A model generated the notes under the pieces. It was not told the DNA's origin and made no database searches. It saw only the letters and a list, made by a program, of their open reading frames with translations. From positions 1 through 57,869 of the forward strand of contig JACPRU010000052.1 of assembly GCA_016189835.1 (NCBI GenBank): a stretch of DNA of 57,869 bases, in the 5' to 3' direction. This DNA comes from Deltaproteobacteria bacterium (GTDB lineage Bacteria; Desulfobacterota; Binatia; JACPRU01). Positions 1 through 7,826 of the stretch are shown piece after piece. A program made the position numbers and the translations under genes. Numbering within the stretch: position 1 is the first letter of the stretch; each line of letters opens with the position of its first letter.

Positions 1-12
1 AACGTCTAAAAT

Positions 13-60
13 GGGGTCGGGTGTCTTTTCCCGCGACTGCGGTAAAAGACTCCCGACCCC
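13..60. repeat. REP-like palindromic element, copy 1
   Basis: The left arm GGGGTCGGGTGTCTTTTCCC is nearly the reverse complement of the right arm ending AAAAGACTCCCGACCCC, with a short GC-rich loop between. The element sits six bases beyond the stop codon of the glutathione transferase gene. A perfect copy lies at 49762-49805 and a degenerate one at 12347-12393. Size, palindromy and intergenic position resemble REP/REPIN elements mobilised by RAYT transposases. No transposase gene is visible in this window. Confidence 0.7.
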
Positions 61-65
61 CTCGG

Positions 66-683
66 CTAGCGCCAGCCTTCGAGACCCTCGAGCTTCTGAA
101 CGCTCGGCCGCTCGGCGAGCCGTTCGATCCAGCGACGCAGCGGCTCCCACTGCGGCCTGAGCTCGATTCCCACGGCGCGGAGCACCATGAGGCGCGGTGC
201 GAATGCCGCGTCGGCGACCGAGAATTCGCCGCCCAGGTACGGTTGCTCACCGAGCTGTCCATTCAGGTAAGCGAGCGTCCGCTCGATCTCCTCGCGGCTG
301 CGCCGCACGCGTTCCGCGTCGCGCTCGGCCTCCGGTTTGCGCACCTCGTTCATCAGGACGCCCACCGGCAGGATGAAGGCCAGATCCGCGTAATCCTCGA
401 ACAACCGCGTGCGCGCACGGCCCTGAGAGTCCTCCGGCATCAGCCGGGGGTGCGGATACTCGTCTTCCAGGTATTCGTTGATGATCGTGGAGTCGTAGAC
501 CACCACGTCTTCGTCGACGAGCACCGGGACCTTGCCGAAGGGGTTGAGTTTCAGGAATTCCGGGCGCTTTTGCTCGCCGCGGCGCAGGTCCACGTTGACC
601 AACTCGTAGCTGAGCTCCTTTTCGGCCAGCACGATCCGCACCTTTTGGCCGAACGGGCACTGAGGATAGTCGTAGAGCTTCAT
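66..683 (-). CDS. Glutathione S-transferase family protein
   Basis: Cytosolic-type GST of 205 residues. The N-terminal thioredoxin-like domain opens with MKLYDYPQCPFGQKVRI and carries FGKVPVLVDEDVVVYDS, the usual cis-Pro and glutathione-binding segment. An all-helical C-terminal domain follows with the family N-capping region FSVADAAFAPRL. The start is placed at the ATG at 683, with AGAGG about 11 bases upstream; a GTG at 695 would add MTTT but leaves too little room for a ribosome binding site. Members typically conjugate or transfer glutathione, or act as stringent-starvation-like regulators. The substrate cannot be read from sequence. It stands alone, with a palindromic repeat just past its stop. 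Confidence 0.85.
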   Translation of the reverse strand: MKLYDYPQCPFGQKVRIVLAEKELSYELVNVDLRRGEQKRPEFLKLNPFGKVPVLVDEDVVVYDSTIINEYLEDEYPHPRLMPEDSQGRARTRLFEDYADLAFILPVGVLMNEVRKPEAERDAERVRRSREEIERTLAYLNGQLGEQPYLGGEFSVADAAFAPRLMVLRAVGIELRPQWEPLRRWIERLAERPSVQKLEGLEGWR

Positions 684-932
684 CGTCGTCGTCACCTCTT
701 CCGGACAAACGCCCTAAAGGCACACCTTTAAGCGATTTCGACCGCTTCCGCAATTGATCGAACGGGGTTTCAGGAGAGCCGCCGAGCGAGCCGCGCGCCG
801 CGGTCACCGGTCGCCAGCCGACCGAGCGCCGATGTCCCCGAATCCGCCGCCCTTCGACCCCACCCGCCGGCCTTCCTTTTGCCGCTCGCCGGGCTTTCTG
901 ACAGAGGTCGCAGAGCTAAGGAGGACGCTCAC

Positions 933-1142
933 ATGGAAGAGGTGATCGCCCATCCGGTCACGGTATCGACGCACGTCGCCGACCTGCTGCTCGATCTCTT
1001 GGAGCGATCCCTCACCTGGCTGCTCGCCTCCGGCGTCCGCATCCGCGTCGTCCTGGCGCGAGATGGGCATCGCAGCCGCCTGACCGCCTCCCACCGGCCG
1101 CCTCAGCGCTCGTCCCGCTCGACGTGCCGCCAGGCGTGGTAG
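933..1142 (+). pseudogene. Small ORF, possible 5' remnant of a membrane-channel gene
   Basis: An ATG at 933 is preceded by a strong AAGGAGG about eight bases upstream and opens 69 codons. After a short polar start comes a hydrophobic stretch (LLDLLERSLTWLLASGVRI) that resembles the start of MscS-like mechanosensitive channel proteins. Downstream the frame becomes Arg/Ser-rich and runs about 40 bp into the convergent 3' end of the lipB-lipA gene, so it does not look like a complete protein there. I read it as either a truncated gene that kept its translation start or a chance ORF. The family link is a weak inference from hydrophobic pattern alone. Confidence 0.3.
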
Positions 1143-2695
1143 CTCGAGCGCACCAGCGGCCCGGCTTCCACGTGATGGAAGCCGAGGGCCAGCGCGCGAT
1201 CGCGCAGCGCCGCGAATTCCTCGGGGCGGACGAATCGTCGGACCGGCAGGTGCTCCGGGCTGGGACGCAGATACTGTCCGACGGTCAGGATGTCGCAGCC
1301 CGCGGCCCGCAGATCGCCGAACACGGCGAGCAACTCCTCGTCGGTCTCGCCGAGACCGGCCATCACGCCGCTTTTCACCAGCAGCTCCGGACGCATTCGC
1401 TTGGCGCGCGCCAGCAGCTCGAGCGAGCGCGCGTACCTCGAGCCCGGGCGGACCGTGGGATAGAGGCGCGGCACGGTCTCGGTGTTGTGGTCGAGCACGT
1501 CCACCGGCGAATCCACCACCGTGCGCAGCGCCCGCTCGTCGCCCTGGAAATCCGGGATCAAGAGCTCCACCGCGCAGTCGACCGCGTGCCGCTTGATCGC
1601 CCGCGCGGTCGCGGCGAAGTGCCCGGCACCGCCGTCGGGGAGATCGTCGCGATTCACCGAGGTGACGACCACGTGCTTCAAACCGAGCCGGGCCGCGGCG
1701 GACGCCACCCGCTCCGGCTCGCGCGGATCGAGCTGCTCCGTCGCGCCGTGCTTCACGGCACAGAAGCCGCAGCTCCGCGTGCAGGACTCGCCCATCAGCA
1801 GGAACGTCGCCGTCGAGTGCGCCCAGCACTCGCCGATGTTCGGACAGAGCGCCTCCTGGCAGACCGTGGTGAGGCGGAGATCGGCGAGGATGCCACGCGT
1901 CTTGAAGTACGCTCCGCCTGCGGGCATCCGTGCGCGGAGCCACGGCGGCTTGCGCTCGCCGCTGACCCCGGGATCGGCCTCGGAGATGCGGGCCGCGTAG
2001 CGGCGGCCGCGCCGCGGTGCGGCGCCCCGCGCCGGCACATCGACGCTCACCGCAAATACCTCGGCGAACTCCCGCACGAGGCGCGCGCGCACCTCGGCGA
2101 GGCTCACGCGCGGTCCCAGCTCGCGCGCCATCGAGGTCACCTCGACGCCGTCGATGCCGCAGGCGACGATCGCGCGAAAATAGTCGAGATCGGGATCGAC
2201 GTTCAGCGCCAGCCCGTGGCAGGTCATCCAGCGCCGCACGCCCACGCCGATCGAGGCGATCTTCCGCCGCCCGATCCACACGCCAGTCTTCTTCTCGATG
2301 CGCTGCGCGGCGAGCCCGAAGCCGGCGAGCGTGCGGATCACGACTTCCTCGAGGCGGCGGAGGTAGCGATGCAGGTCGCGCCCCTCGCGGTCGAGCGACA
2401 GGATCGGATAAGCGACGAGCTGGCCCGGGCCGTGGAACGTGGCGTCGCCGCCGCGGCCGATGCGGAACGACGGCACGCCGAGCCGCTGCGGGGCACCGAG
2501 CAGATTCGCCTCGTTGCCGCCGCGGCCGATCGTGTAGACCGGCGGGTGCTCGGCGAGCAGCAGCGTCTCGACCCCGCCCGCGCGAACCGACTCGATCGCC
2601 CGTTCCTGGCGCTCGAGCGACGAGGCGTAGTCGAGCCGGCCGAGATCGACGACTTCGACCCGGCGCGGCGAGGCCGCTGCGGCGGGCTCGCTCAC
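1103..2695 (-). CDS. lipBA: LipB-LipA fusion: octanoyltransferase + lipoyl synthase
   Basis: One 530-residue frame carries both steps of lipoate assembly. Residues about 12-220 are LipB, which moves octanoate from acyl carrier protein to a target lysine: RGGDATFHGPGQ at 81-92, catalytic Lys145 in KIASIG, Cys179 in the ACGIDG segment. Residues about 225-530 are LipA, a radical-SAM enzyme that inserts two sulfurs: auxiliary-cluster cysteines 279, 284 and 290, the SAM-cluster motif CTRSCGFC (305, 309, 312) and the C-terminal RSSYHA serine ligand. These enzymes are normally separate. The GTG start overlaps the stop of the upstream E2 gene by 4 bp (GTGA), so the fused enzyme is probably coupled to its own substrate. 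No stop or frameshift separates the domains. Confidence 0.93.
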   Translation of the reverse strand: MSEPAAAASPRRVEVVDLGRLDYASSLERQERAIESVRAGGVETLLLAEHPPVYTIGRGGNEANLLGAPQRLGVPSFRIGRGGDATFHGPGQLVAYPILSLDREGRDLHRYLRRLEEVVIRTLAGFGLAAQRIEKKTGVWIGRRKIASIGVGVRRWMTCHGLALNVDPDLDYFRAIVACGIDGVEVTSMARELGPRVSLAEVRARLVREFAEVFAVSVDVPARGAAPRRGRRYAARISEADPGVSGERKPPWLRARMPAGGAYFKTRGILADLRLTTVCQEALCPNIGECWAHSTATFLLMGESCTRSCGFCAVKHGATEQLDPREPERVASAAARLGLKHVVVTSVNRDDLPDGGAGHFAATARAIKRHAVDCAVELLIPDFQGDERALRTVVDSPVDVLDHNTETVPRLYPTVRPGSRYARSLELLARAKRMRPELLVKSGVMAGLGETDEELLAVFGDLRAAGCDILTVGQYLRPSPEHLPVRRFVRPEEFAALRDRALALGFHHVEAGPLVRSSYHAWRHVERDER

Positions 2696-3831
2696 AGCAC
2701 GAGCCTCAGCGGGCTCTCGAGCAGCTCCTTCAGCGTCGCCAGGAATTGCGCCGCCTCGGCGCCGTCGATCACCCGGTGGTCCGACGACAGCGTCATGCGC
2801 AGGGTGAGGCGCGGCACCACCTGGCCGCCACGCACCACGGCGCGCTCGACCACCGCACCGGTCGCGAGCACCGCCGCCTGCGGCGGGTTGATCACCGCGG
2901 CGAACTCCTCGATCGGATACATCCCCAGGTTGGACACGGTGAACGTACCGCCGGAAAGATCGCCGCCGCCGGCCTTTCCGGTACGCACTCGCTCGACGAG
3001 CGCGCGGGCCTCCTCGGCGATCGTGAAGACGTCCTTCGACCCGCAATCGTGCAGCACCGGGACGATCAGCCCCGCCTCGAGCGCGACCGCGATGCCGAGG
3101 TGGATGTCGTCGGAAAACTCGACGGCGCCCTCGCCGGCGTAGCGGGCGTTGACGCGCGGATGCTGCGCGAGCGCCATCGCCACGGCGCGCAGCAGCAGAT
3201 GCGTGTAGCTCGCCGCCGCATCGGGGCGCACCGCCGCCAGGCTGGCCTTCAGGCGAGCGCACTCGGCCATGTCCGCCTCGACCGTCATGTAGAAGTGCGG
3301 CACCTCGCGCTTGCTCTCGGCCATCCGGCGCGCCACCGTCCGCCGGATCCTGGACAGCTCTTCTCTACCCGCGGCTCTCGGCTCGCCCGCGACCGGCCGC
3401 GGCGCCGGCGGTACGGTGCGCGCCGCATGCGGCGCCGGCGGGCGGGGGGCCGTCGCCCGCGGCGGAGCGGGCGGGCGCGGTGCCGCCGCCCGCCGAGGCC
3501 CCGGCGCCGCGGGCTCCGGCTCCGCGGCTGCGGACTCACCCTCGGCCGGCCGCGGCGCGGGTGCGGATTTCGCGGCGGCACGCTCGCGGCGATCCACGCC
3601 GTCGAGGACGGCGATCTTCTGCCCCACGGCCACCGAGCCGCCCTCGTCGACGAGGATCTTCGCCAGTACTCCCTCGGCCTCCGCCTCGATCTCCATGTCG
3701 GCCTTGTCGGTCTCGACCTCGGCCAGCACGTCGCCGACGGCGACCGCCTCGCCCGGCTTCTTCAGCCAACGGAGGATCTTTCCCTCCTCCATGGTGTCGC
3801 TCAACTTGGGCATGACGACGTCGACGGACAT
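2692..3831 (-). CDS. 2-oxoacid dehydrogenase E2 (dihydrolipoamide acyltransferase)
   Basis: E2 core of a pyruvate-type dehydrogenase complex, 379 residues. The N-terminal lipoyl domain has the modified lysine in ETDKADME (Lys43). A long Ala/Pro linker (about 95-165) leads into the acyltransferase domain, whose catalytic motif SSDHRVIDG lies near the C-terminus. No recognisable peripheral-subunit-binding domain separates linker and catalytic domain, which is unusual because that domain normally holds E1 or E3. The start is the ATG at 3831 behind GGAGGAGG. It lies between rnhB and the lipB-lipA fusion, overlapping the latter by 4 bp, with no E1 or E3 gene beside it. Substrate (pyruvate, branched-chain acid, acetoin) is unresolved. 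Confidence 0.9.
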   Translation of the reverse strand: MSVDVVMPKLSDTMEEGKILRWLKKPGEAVAVGDVLAEVETDKADMEIEAEAEGVLAKILVDEGGSVAVGQKIAVLDGVDRRERAAAKSAPAPRPAEGESAAAEPEPAAPGPRRAAAPRPPAPPRATAPRPPAPHAARTVPPAPRPVAGEPRAAGREELSRIRRTVARRMAESKREVPHFYMTVEADMAECARLKASLAAVRPDAAASYTHLLLRAVAMALAQHPRVNARYAGEGAVEFSDDIHLGIAVALEAGLIVPVLHDCGSKDVFTIAEEARALVERVRTGKAGGGDLSGGTFTVSNLGMYPIEEFAAVINPPQAAVLATGAVVERAVVRGGQVVPRLTLRMTLSSDHRVIDGAEAAQFLATLKELLESPLRLVL

Positions 3832-3916
3832 GGCACCTCCTCCGGGCCCCGGGCCCACCAAGATATCCAACCCGCGCCCCGAGCGGAACAGCCGCGCGGC
3901 GAACCGTCACCGGGCG

Positions 3917-4546
3917 CTACACCAGGGCGAACGATCGACGGTGGACCGGGCTCGGGCCGAGCCGGCGGATCGCTTCGCGGTGCTCCGCGGTGGCATACCC
4001 CGCGTGTCCCGCGAAGCCGTAGCCCGGGTGCTCGCGCTCGAGCGCCGCCATCAGCCGGTCCCGGTGCACCTTGGCGACCACGGAGGCCGCGGCGATCGAG
4101 TAGACCCGGGCGTCGCCCTTGACGAACGACGTCTGCGGCAGCTCGAGATCGGGAATGGTGCGCGCGTCGACGAGCACGTGGCGCGGCCGGACGGAGAGCG
4201 CCGCTACCGCGCGGCGCATCGCCAGCAGGCCCGCTTGATAGACGTTGATCTCGTCGATCTCCGCGACGCTCGCCGAGCCGATGCCAACGGCGATGGCGAG
4301 GCGCCGGATCTCGCTCTCCACGCGCTCGCGCGCGGGGCGCGTCAACGCCTTCGAGTCGTCGACGCCGAAGACGAGCGGCACGGCGGGGAGGATCACCGCC
4401 GCAGCCACGATCGGTCCGGCGAGCGGCCCCATGCCGACTTCATCGACGCCGGCGACCGGCGCAATGCCCACCTGCTCGAGCAGGCGCTCGTGCGACCTCA
4501 GTTCCTCGAGGCGCCGCCTCTCGGTCGCAGCGGGCAGCGACTTCAC
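3917..4546 (-). CDS. rnhB: Ribonuclease HII
   Basis: Endonuclease that cuts RNA in RNA-DNA hybrids and removes misincorporated ribonucleotides. The 209 residues contain the family blocks in order: VDEVGMGPLAGPIVAAAV with the first catalytic Asp-Glu, DDSKAL, INVYQAGLLAM, VDA with a metal-binding Asp, KGDARVYSIAAASVVAKVHR, and the closing GYATAEHREA and GPSPVHRRSF. The start is a GTG at 4546 with no clear ribosome binding site, so the exact start is less certain than the identity. It is the first gene of a minus-strand run that continues into the E2 and lipB-lipA genes 85 bp downstream. Confidence 0.93.
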   Translation of the reverse strand: MKSLPAATERRRLEELRSHERLLEQVGIAPVAGVDEVGMGPLAGPIVAAAVILPAVPLVFGVDDSKALTRPARERVESEIRRLAIAVGIGSASVAEIDEINVYQAGLLAMRRAVAALSVRPRHVLVDARTIPDLELPQTSFVKGDARVYSIAAASVVAKVHRDRLMAALEREHPGYGFAGHAGYATAEHREAIRRLGPSPVHRRSFALV

Positions 4547-4585
4547 GGCACGATGGGGTTCGGGACGAGTGGAGGTGCCTCACAC

Positions 4586-4630
4586 CGGCAAAAATCCTCC
4601 GAATCCGGCGCAAGGATTCCTCGGATTCTC
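4586..4630. repeat. Imperfect tandem/inverted repeat upstream of rnhB
   Basis: Two related copies of about 22 bases (AATCCTCCGAATCC and GGATTCCTCGGATTC cores, separated by GGCGCAA) form a direct repeat on one strand and a partial hairpin around GAATCC/GGATTC. This lies in the 240-bp gene-free gap between rnhB and the secreted-protein gene. Base composition is less GC-rich than the flanks. It could be a promoter-proximal structure or a mobile repeat remnant. No gene is seen here. Confidence 0.45.
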
Positions 4631-4660
4631 GTGCTTGCGATGCTTGGCGCTCGACTCATC

Positions 4661-4690
4661 GCCTCGCTCCGGACGACTGGGACGGACTCC
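4661..4690. repeat. Short dispersed repeat, copy A
   Basis: The block GCCTCG-CTCCGGACGACTGGGACGGACTCC recurs at 36374-36402 with a small indel and one substitution. Here it is intergenic, upstream of rnhB; the other copy lies inside the 3' end of dprA. The shared core is CCGGACGACTGGGACGG followed by A/G and CTCC. It is too long to recur by chance in 58 kb but too short to name. Confidence 0.5.
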
Positions 4691-4786
4691 TAGCACAGCT
4701 CGGAATCGTGACAAACCGAAACCACGTCCGCGCGGGCTCGGCAACCTCTCTTGATCGGCATCCGCGCGTCTGCGACCATTCCGCCG

Positions 4787-5155
4787 ATGAGGATCACTCT
4801 TCCGCATCTGCTGGTCGGTGCATGCCTGCTGGGCGGGGGGGCCTGGCTGCCGGCGGCACGAGCCCAGGCCGCGGAGGCGTCCCAGGTGCCAGCCCACGGC
4901 CAGAGTCCGGTGGTGTTCGCGGGCGGAGACGGAAGCAGTTGCGAGAGCGCCGTGCTCATCCGCGGCGCGCGCGGCGAGTTCGAAGGGGTGGCCTCGGAGT
5001 ATCGCTGGCTGTCGGAGCGTCATCCGGGTTGGAACCTGACCGAGCAGTCGCTCCTCAAGTCGGGCGAGCGCCGCTACGACGTGCTCGACTTCACCACGGC
5101 GGACGGCCGCCCGCAGCGCGTCTGCTTCGACATCAGCGAGTTCTACCAGGAGTAG
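4787..5155 (+). CDS. Small secreted protein of unknown function
   Basis: The 122-residue product starts MRITLPHLLVGACLLGGGAW with a clear Sec signal peptide, probably cleaved after AARAQA. The mature part is about 95 residues with two cysteines (SSCESAV and RVCFDIS) that could form a disulfide, and a conserved-looking core (YRWLSERHPGW, RYDVLDFTTADG). I do not recognise the family. The start chosen is the ATG at 4787 because it begins the signal peptide directly; no strong Shine-Dalgarno is visible. It is transcribed away from rnhB. Periplasmic location is inferred from the signal peptide only. Confidence 0.7.
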   Translation: MRITLPHLLVGACLLGGGAWLPAARAQAAEASQVPAHGQSPVVFAGGDGSSCESAVLIRGARGEFEGVASEYRWLSERHPGWNLTEQSLLKSGERRYDVLDFTTADGRPQRVCFDISEFYQE

Positions 5156-5301
5156 CGGGCGCTCGCGCTCCCTACGGGCGCGCTCCGTCTTCCCCAGCGC
5201 CTCGATCGAGGCAGCACCACCAACCCGAGAAGGCGGACAGAATCGCCGAGCAGTCGAGGCGGACGTATTCCCTGAGCAACGACACGGCGCGGCGTCGGCG
5301 G

Positions 5302-5331
5302 TTGTGTCGGCCGGGCCGCGCAGCTTACGAT
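5302..5331 (+). promoter_or_regulatory. Candidate sigma-70 promoter
   Basis: TTGTGT at 5302-5307 and TACGAT at 5326-5331 are separated by 18 bases, ahead of the short ORF at 5390 and the GNAT gene at 5511. The surrounding 5156-5389 stretch holds no other feature I can support. Confidence 0.3.
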
Positions 5332-5389
5332 GTGCGGGGCAGTCAGAAAGCGCGCGGCCGAGCGGCCGCCGCGTCATCGGGTATCTCGA

Positions 5390-5503
5390 ATGCTGAGCAT
5401 CACCGGCGCCATCGTCCTCTTGGTCGGCACGGCGGCCGCGGCAGCCAGCCGCAGCGCTCCGTTCCGCTGCTCGCGCCGCACGCGCGGCTCTCTCGCCGCG
5501 TAG
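5390..5503 (+). CDS. Very short membrane-peptide ORF, possible leader
   Basis: An ATG at 5390 opens 37 codons (MLSITGAIVLLVGTAAAAA, then an Arg/Ser-rich tail) and ends eight bases before the GNAT start. The first 19 residues would form one hydrophobic helix. The stop codon abuts the Shine-Dalgarno of the acetyltransferase gene, so it could be a coupled leader. It has no convincing ribosome binding site of its own and could be a chance ORF. Confidence 0.25.
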   Translation: MLSITGAIVLLVGTAAAAASRSAPFRCSRRTRGSLAA

Positions 5504-5510
5504 GAGCTCG

Positions 5511-6101
5511 ATGGGCCTCGCGGCGTCGCCAGGAGATCATTTCACGGCGGTTCGCTCGCCGGCGTCGCTGCTGACCGAGCGCCTGCGGCTGCGCCGGCCG
5601 CGGCTGTCCGACTGCGCCGCCATCTTCGAGGAGTACGCCGCCGATCCCGAGGCGACCCGCTATCTCGCCTGGACGCCACACCGGTCGATCGCCGACACCC
5701 GTGCCTTCCTCGAGCGACAGCTCGAGATCGAGGCGGCCGGTGGCGAGCGGTCGTGGATGATCACGCGCCGCGACGAAGATCGGGCGATCGGCGTGATCGG
5801 CTGCATCTTCGACGCGCATGCGGTGTCGCTCGGCTACGTGCTCGGCCGCCAGCACTGGAACCGCGGCTACGCGACCGAGGGCGGGCGCGCGGTGCTCGCC
5901 TGGGCGCTCGCCCTGCCGGCAACCCGCCGTGTGTGGGCCGTGTGCGACGTCGACAACGTCGCCTCGCGGCGCGTGATGGAGAAGCTCGGCATGGAGCGCG
6001 AAGGCCTGCTGCGGCGCTGGAGCGTCCATCCGAACCTCTCGAAGGAGCCGCGCGACTGCTTCGTCTACTCGCGGATCCGCGATGCACCCGCGCGCCGCTG
6101 A
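5511..6101 (+). CDS. GNAT family N-acetyltransferase (RimJ/RimL type)
   Basis: A 196-residue protein with the layout of the RimJ/RimL-like acetyltransferase_3 group: LLTERLRLRRPRLSDCAAIF at the N-terminus, the acetyl-CoA-binding region GYVLGRQHWNRGYATEGGRA (a variant of the Q/RxxGxG/A loop), and VDNVASRRVMEKLGMEREG near the C-terminus. Relatives acetylate the N-terminal amine of ribosomal proteins, amino acids or small molecules. The target cannot be assigned. The start at 5511 is supported by AGGAG with five-base spacing. A decayed GNAT pseudogene lies 100 bp downstream on the same strand. Confidence 0.88.
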   Translation: MGLAASPGDHFTAVRSPASLLTERLRLRRPRLSDCAAIFEEYAADPEATRYLAWTPHRSIADTRAFLERQLEIEAAGGERSWMITRRDEDRAIGVIGCIFDAHAVSLGYVLGRQHWNRGYATEGGRAVLAWALALPATRRVWAVCDVDNVASRRVMEKLGMEREGLLRRWSVHPNLSKEPRDCFVYSRIRDAPARR

Positions 6102-6201
6102 GCGGATCGACACGCTGAAGACGGCTCCGCACCCGGCGCCCGCATTGATTGAGCCCGGTGCGCATGCCAGCCTCTGCGGCTCGGCAGCTGCACGGACGGC
6201 C

Positions 6202-6608
6202 ATGAGGAACGAAGCACGACGCCGCGCGGCCGCGAGCGGTCTCGAGCCGCTCGACACGCTGGACGAAGAGGGGCTCCGACAGCTCGTCGACCTCTACCAG
6301 GGGGAATGGTGGACACACGGCCGCACGCTCGAGGAGACTCGAGGGCGTTGGACGGATCCGGCCTCGTGTTCGCGCTGCGCGAGCCCGCGAGCCGCCGTCT
6401 GGTCGCGTTCGCTCGCGTGCTTTCGGACTTCGTGTTCAAGGCGATCATCTTCGACGTCATCATCGCGCCGAGCCACCGGCGGCTCGGGATCGGCGAGGCG
6501 CTGCTGCGCCGGATTCTCGCGCACCCTCGCTTGCGGCGCGTGCGCGACGTCGAGCTCTATTGCCTTCCCGACACGAACGAGCCCTTCGCCGCGGGCGGCG
6601 CGCGCTGA
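6202..6608 (+). pseudogene. Frameshifted and truncated GNAT acetyltransferase
   Basis: The sequence reads as an acetyltransferase only if the frame is changed once. From the ATG at 6202 the first frame gives LVDLYQGEWWTHGRTLEETR. Near 6336-6339 it must shift to the frame giving LDGSGLVFALREP, FDVIIAPSHRRLGIGEALLR (acetyl-CoA loop) and VELYCLPDTNEPF. A one-base deletion explains this. The end is also degraded: the segment expected after CLP...PF is replaced by AAGGAR and a stop at 6608, three bases before the convergent tyrS stop. I call it a pseudogene; a sequencing indel could explain the first break but not the lost C-terminus. Confidence 0.7.
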
Positions 6609-6611
6609 AAT

Positions 6612-7826
6612 CTACCGGGCGAACACGACGCGCGCGATGCGTCGCTTGCCGACCTCGAGCAGCACGCTGCCGCGGCAAGCGATCTCGCGCTGCGGGTCCC
6701 TCACCGACCGTCCGTCGATCTTCACGGCCCCCTGCGCGACCAGCCGGCGCGCGTCGCTGTTCGACCTGGCGAGACCCGCGTCGGCGATCAACCGGGCGAG
6801 CCACACGGTGTCTCCGTCCGCCGTCCAGGCGATCTCGGGGATGTCGGACGGCAGCTCGCGTCGCTGGAAACGCTGCGCGAACTCTTCGGCGGCTCGTCGG
6901 CTCGCCACCTCGCCGTGGAAGCGCGCGACGATCTCCGCGGCCAGCGCCTGCTTGGCCGCCATCGGCGCGACCCGCGGGTCGGGCCGCCCTTCCTGCCGCG
7001 ACAGCACCTCGACGTAGCGCAGCATCAGCGCATCCGAGATCGCCATCATCTTGCCGTACATCTCCGCCGGCGGCTCGTGGATGCCGATCGCGTTGCCGAG
7101 CGACTTCGACATCTTCTGACCGGCCAGTCGGCCGTCGACGAGCTTCGCGTCGGTGCCCTCGAGCAGCGGCATGGTGACGACCGCCTGCGGCTCCTGGCCC
7201 GCCCACTTCTGCAACTCGCGGCCGACCAGCAGGTTGAACTTCTGGTCGGTGCCGCCGAGCTCGACGTCGGCGCGCAGCGCCACCGAGTCGTAGCCCTGCA
7301 CCAGCGGATAGAGGAACTCGTGGATGCCGATCGGTCGATTCTCGCGGAAGCGCCGGGCGAAGTCGTCGCGCTCGAGCAGGCGCGCCACGGTGTACTGCGC
7401 GGCCAGCTTGACCACCTCGGCGGCGCCCATGGCGTCCATCCACTCCGAGTTGAAGCGGATCTCGGTACGGTCGGGATCGAGGATCTTGAAAACCTGCCGC
7501 TTGTAGGTCTCCGCGTTGGCGGCCACCTGGTCGCGGTCGAGCGGCTTGCGCGTCTCCGAACGACCGCTCGGATCGCCGATCATGCCGGTGAAGTCGCCGA
7601 TCAGGAACACCGCCGTGTGGCCGCAGTCCTGGAAGTCGCGCAGTTTCTGCAGCACCACCGTGTGGCCGAGGTGGAGGTCGGGCGCGGAAGGATCGGCGCC
7701 GAGCTTCACCCGCAGCGGGGCTCCGCTCGCCCGCGCGCGCTCTAGCTTGCGGACCAGGTCGTCTTCCGGGATGACCTCCACCACCCCGCGGCGCAGGATC
7801 CGCAGCTGCTCGGCGACCGGCCTCAT
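6612..7826 (-). CDS. tyrS: Tyrosine--tRNA ligase
   Basis: Class I aminoacyl-tRNA synthetase charging tRNA-Tyr, 404 residues. The signature HLGHT (HIGH equivalent) lies in [14 protein letters not shown], the KMSKS loop is QKMSKSLGN, and [13 protein letters not shown] is the tyrosine-site helix region. An S4-like RNA-binding domain ([20 protein letters not shown]) forms the C-terminus. The layout matches the TyrZ-like branch. The ATG at 7826 overlaps the ymdB stop by 4 bp (ATGA) and is preceded by GGAGG, so translation is probably coupled. It is last in the rny-ymdB-tyrS run. Confidence 0.95.
   Translation of the reverse strand: MRPVAEQLRILRRGVVEVIPEDDLVRKLERARASGAPLRVKLGADPSAPDLHLGHTVVLQKLRDFQDCGHTAVFLIGDFTGMIGDPSGRSETRKPLDRDQVAANAETYKRQVFKILDPDRTEIRFNSEWMDAMGAAEVVKLAAQYTVARLLERDDFARRFRENRPIGIHEFLYPLVQGYDSVALRADVELGGTDQKFNLLVGRELQKWAGQEPQAVVTMPLLEGTDAKLVDGRLAGQKMSKSLGNAIGIHEPPAEMYGKMMAISDALMLRYVEVLSRQEGRPDPRVAPMAAKQALAAEIVARFHGEVASRRAAEEFAQRFQRRELPSDIPEIAWTADGDTVWLARLIADAGLARSNSDARRLVAQGAVKIDGRSVRDPQREIACRGSVLLEVGKRRIARVVFAR

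Noticed and set aside
754-932. A 63-codon plus-strand frame between the GST and the small membrane ORF
   Set aside because: Arg/Pro-rich, no ribosome binding site, no conserved feature.
1124-3142. Long plus-strand open frames opposite lipB-lipA and E2
   Set aside because: They are antisense shadows caused by high GC; they show no family motifs, while the minus strand encodes complete conserved proteins.
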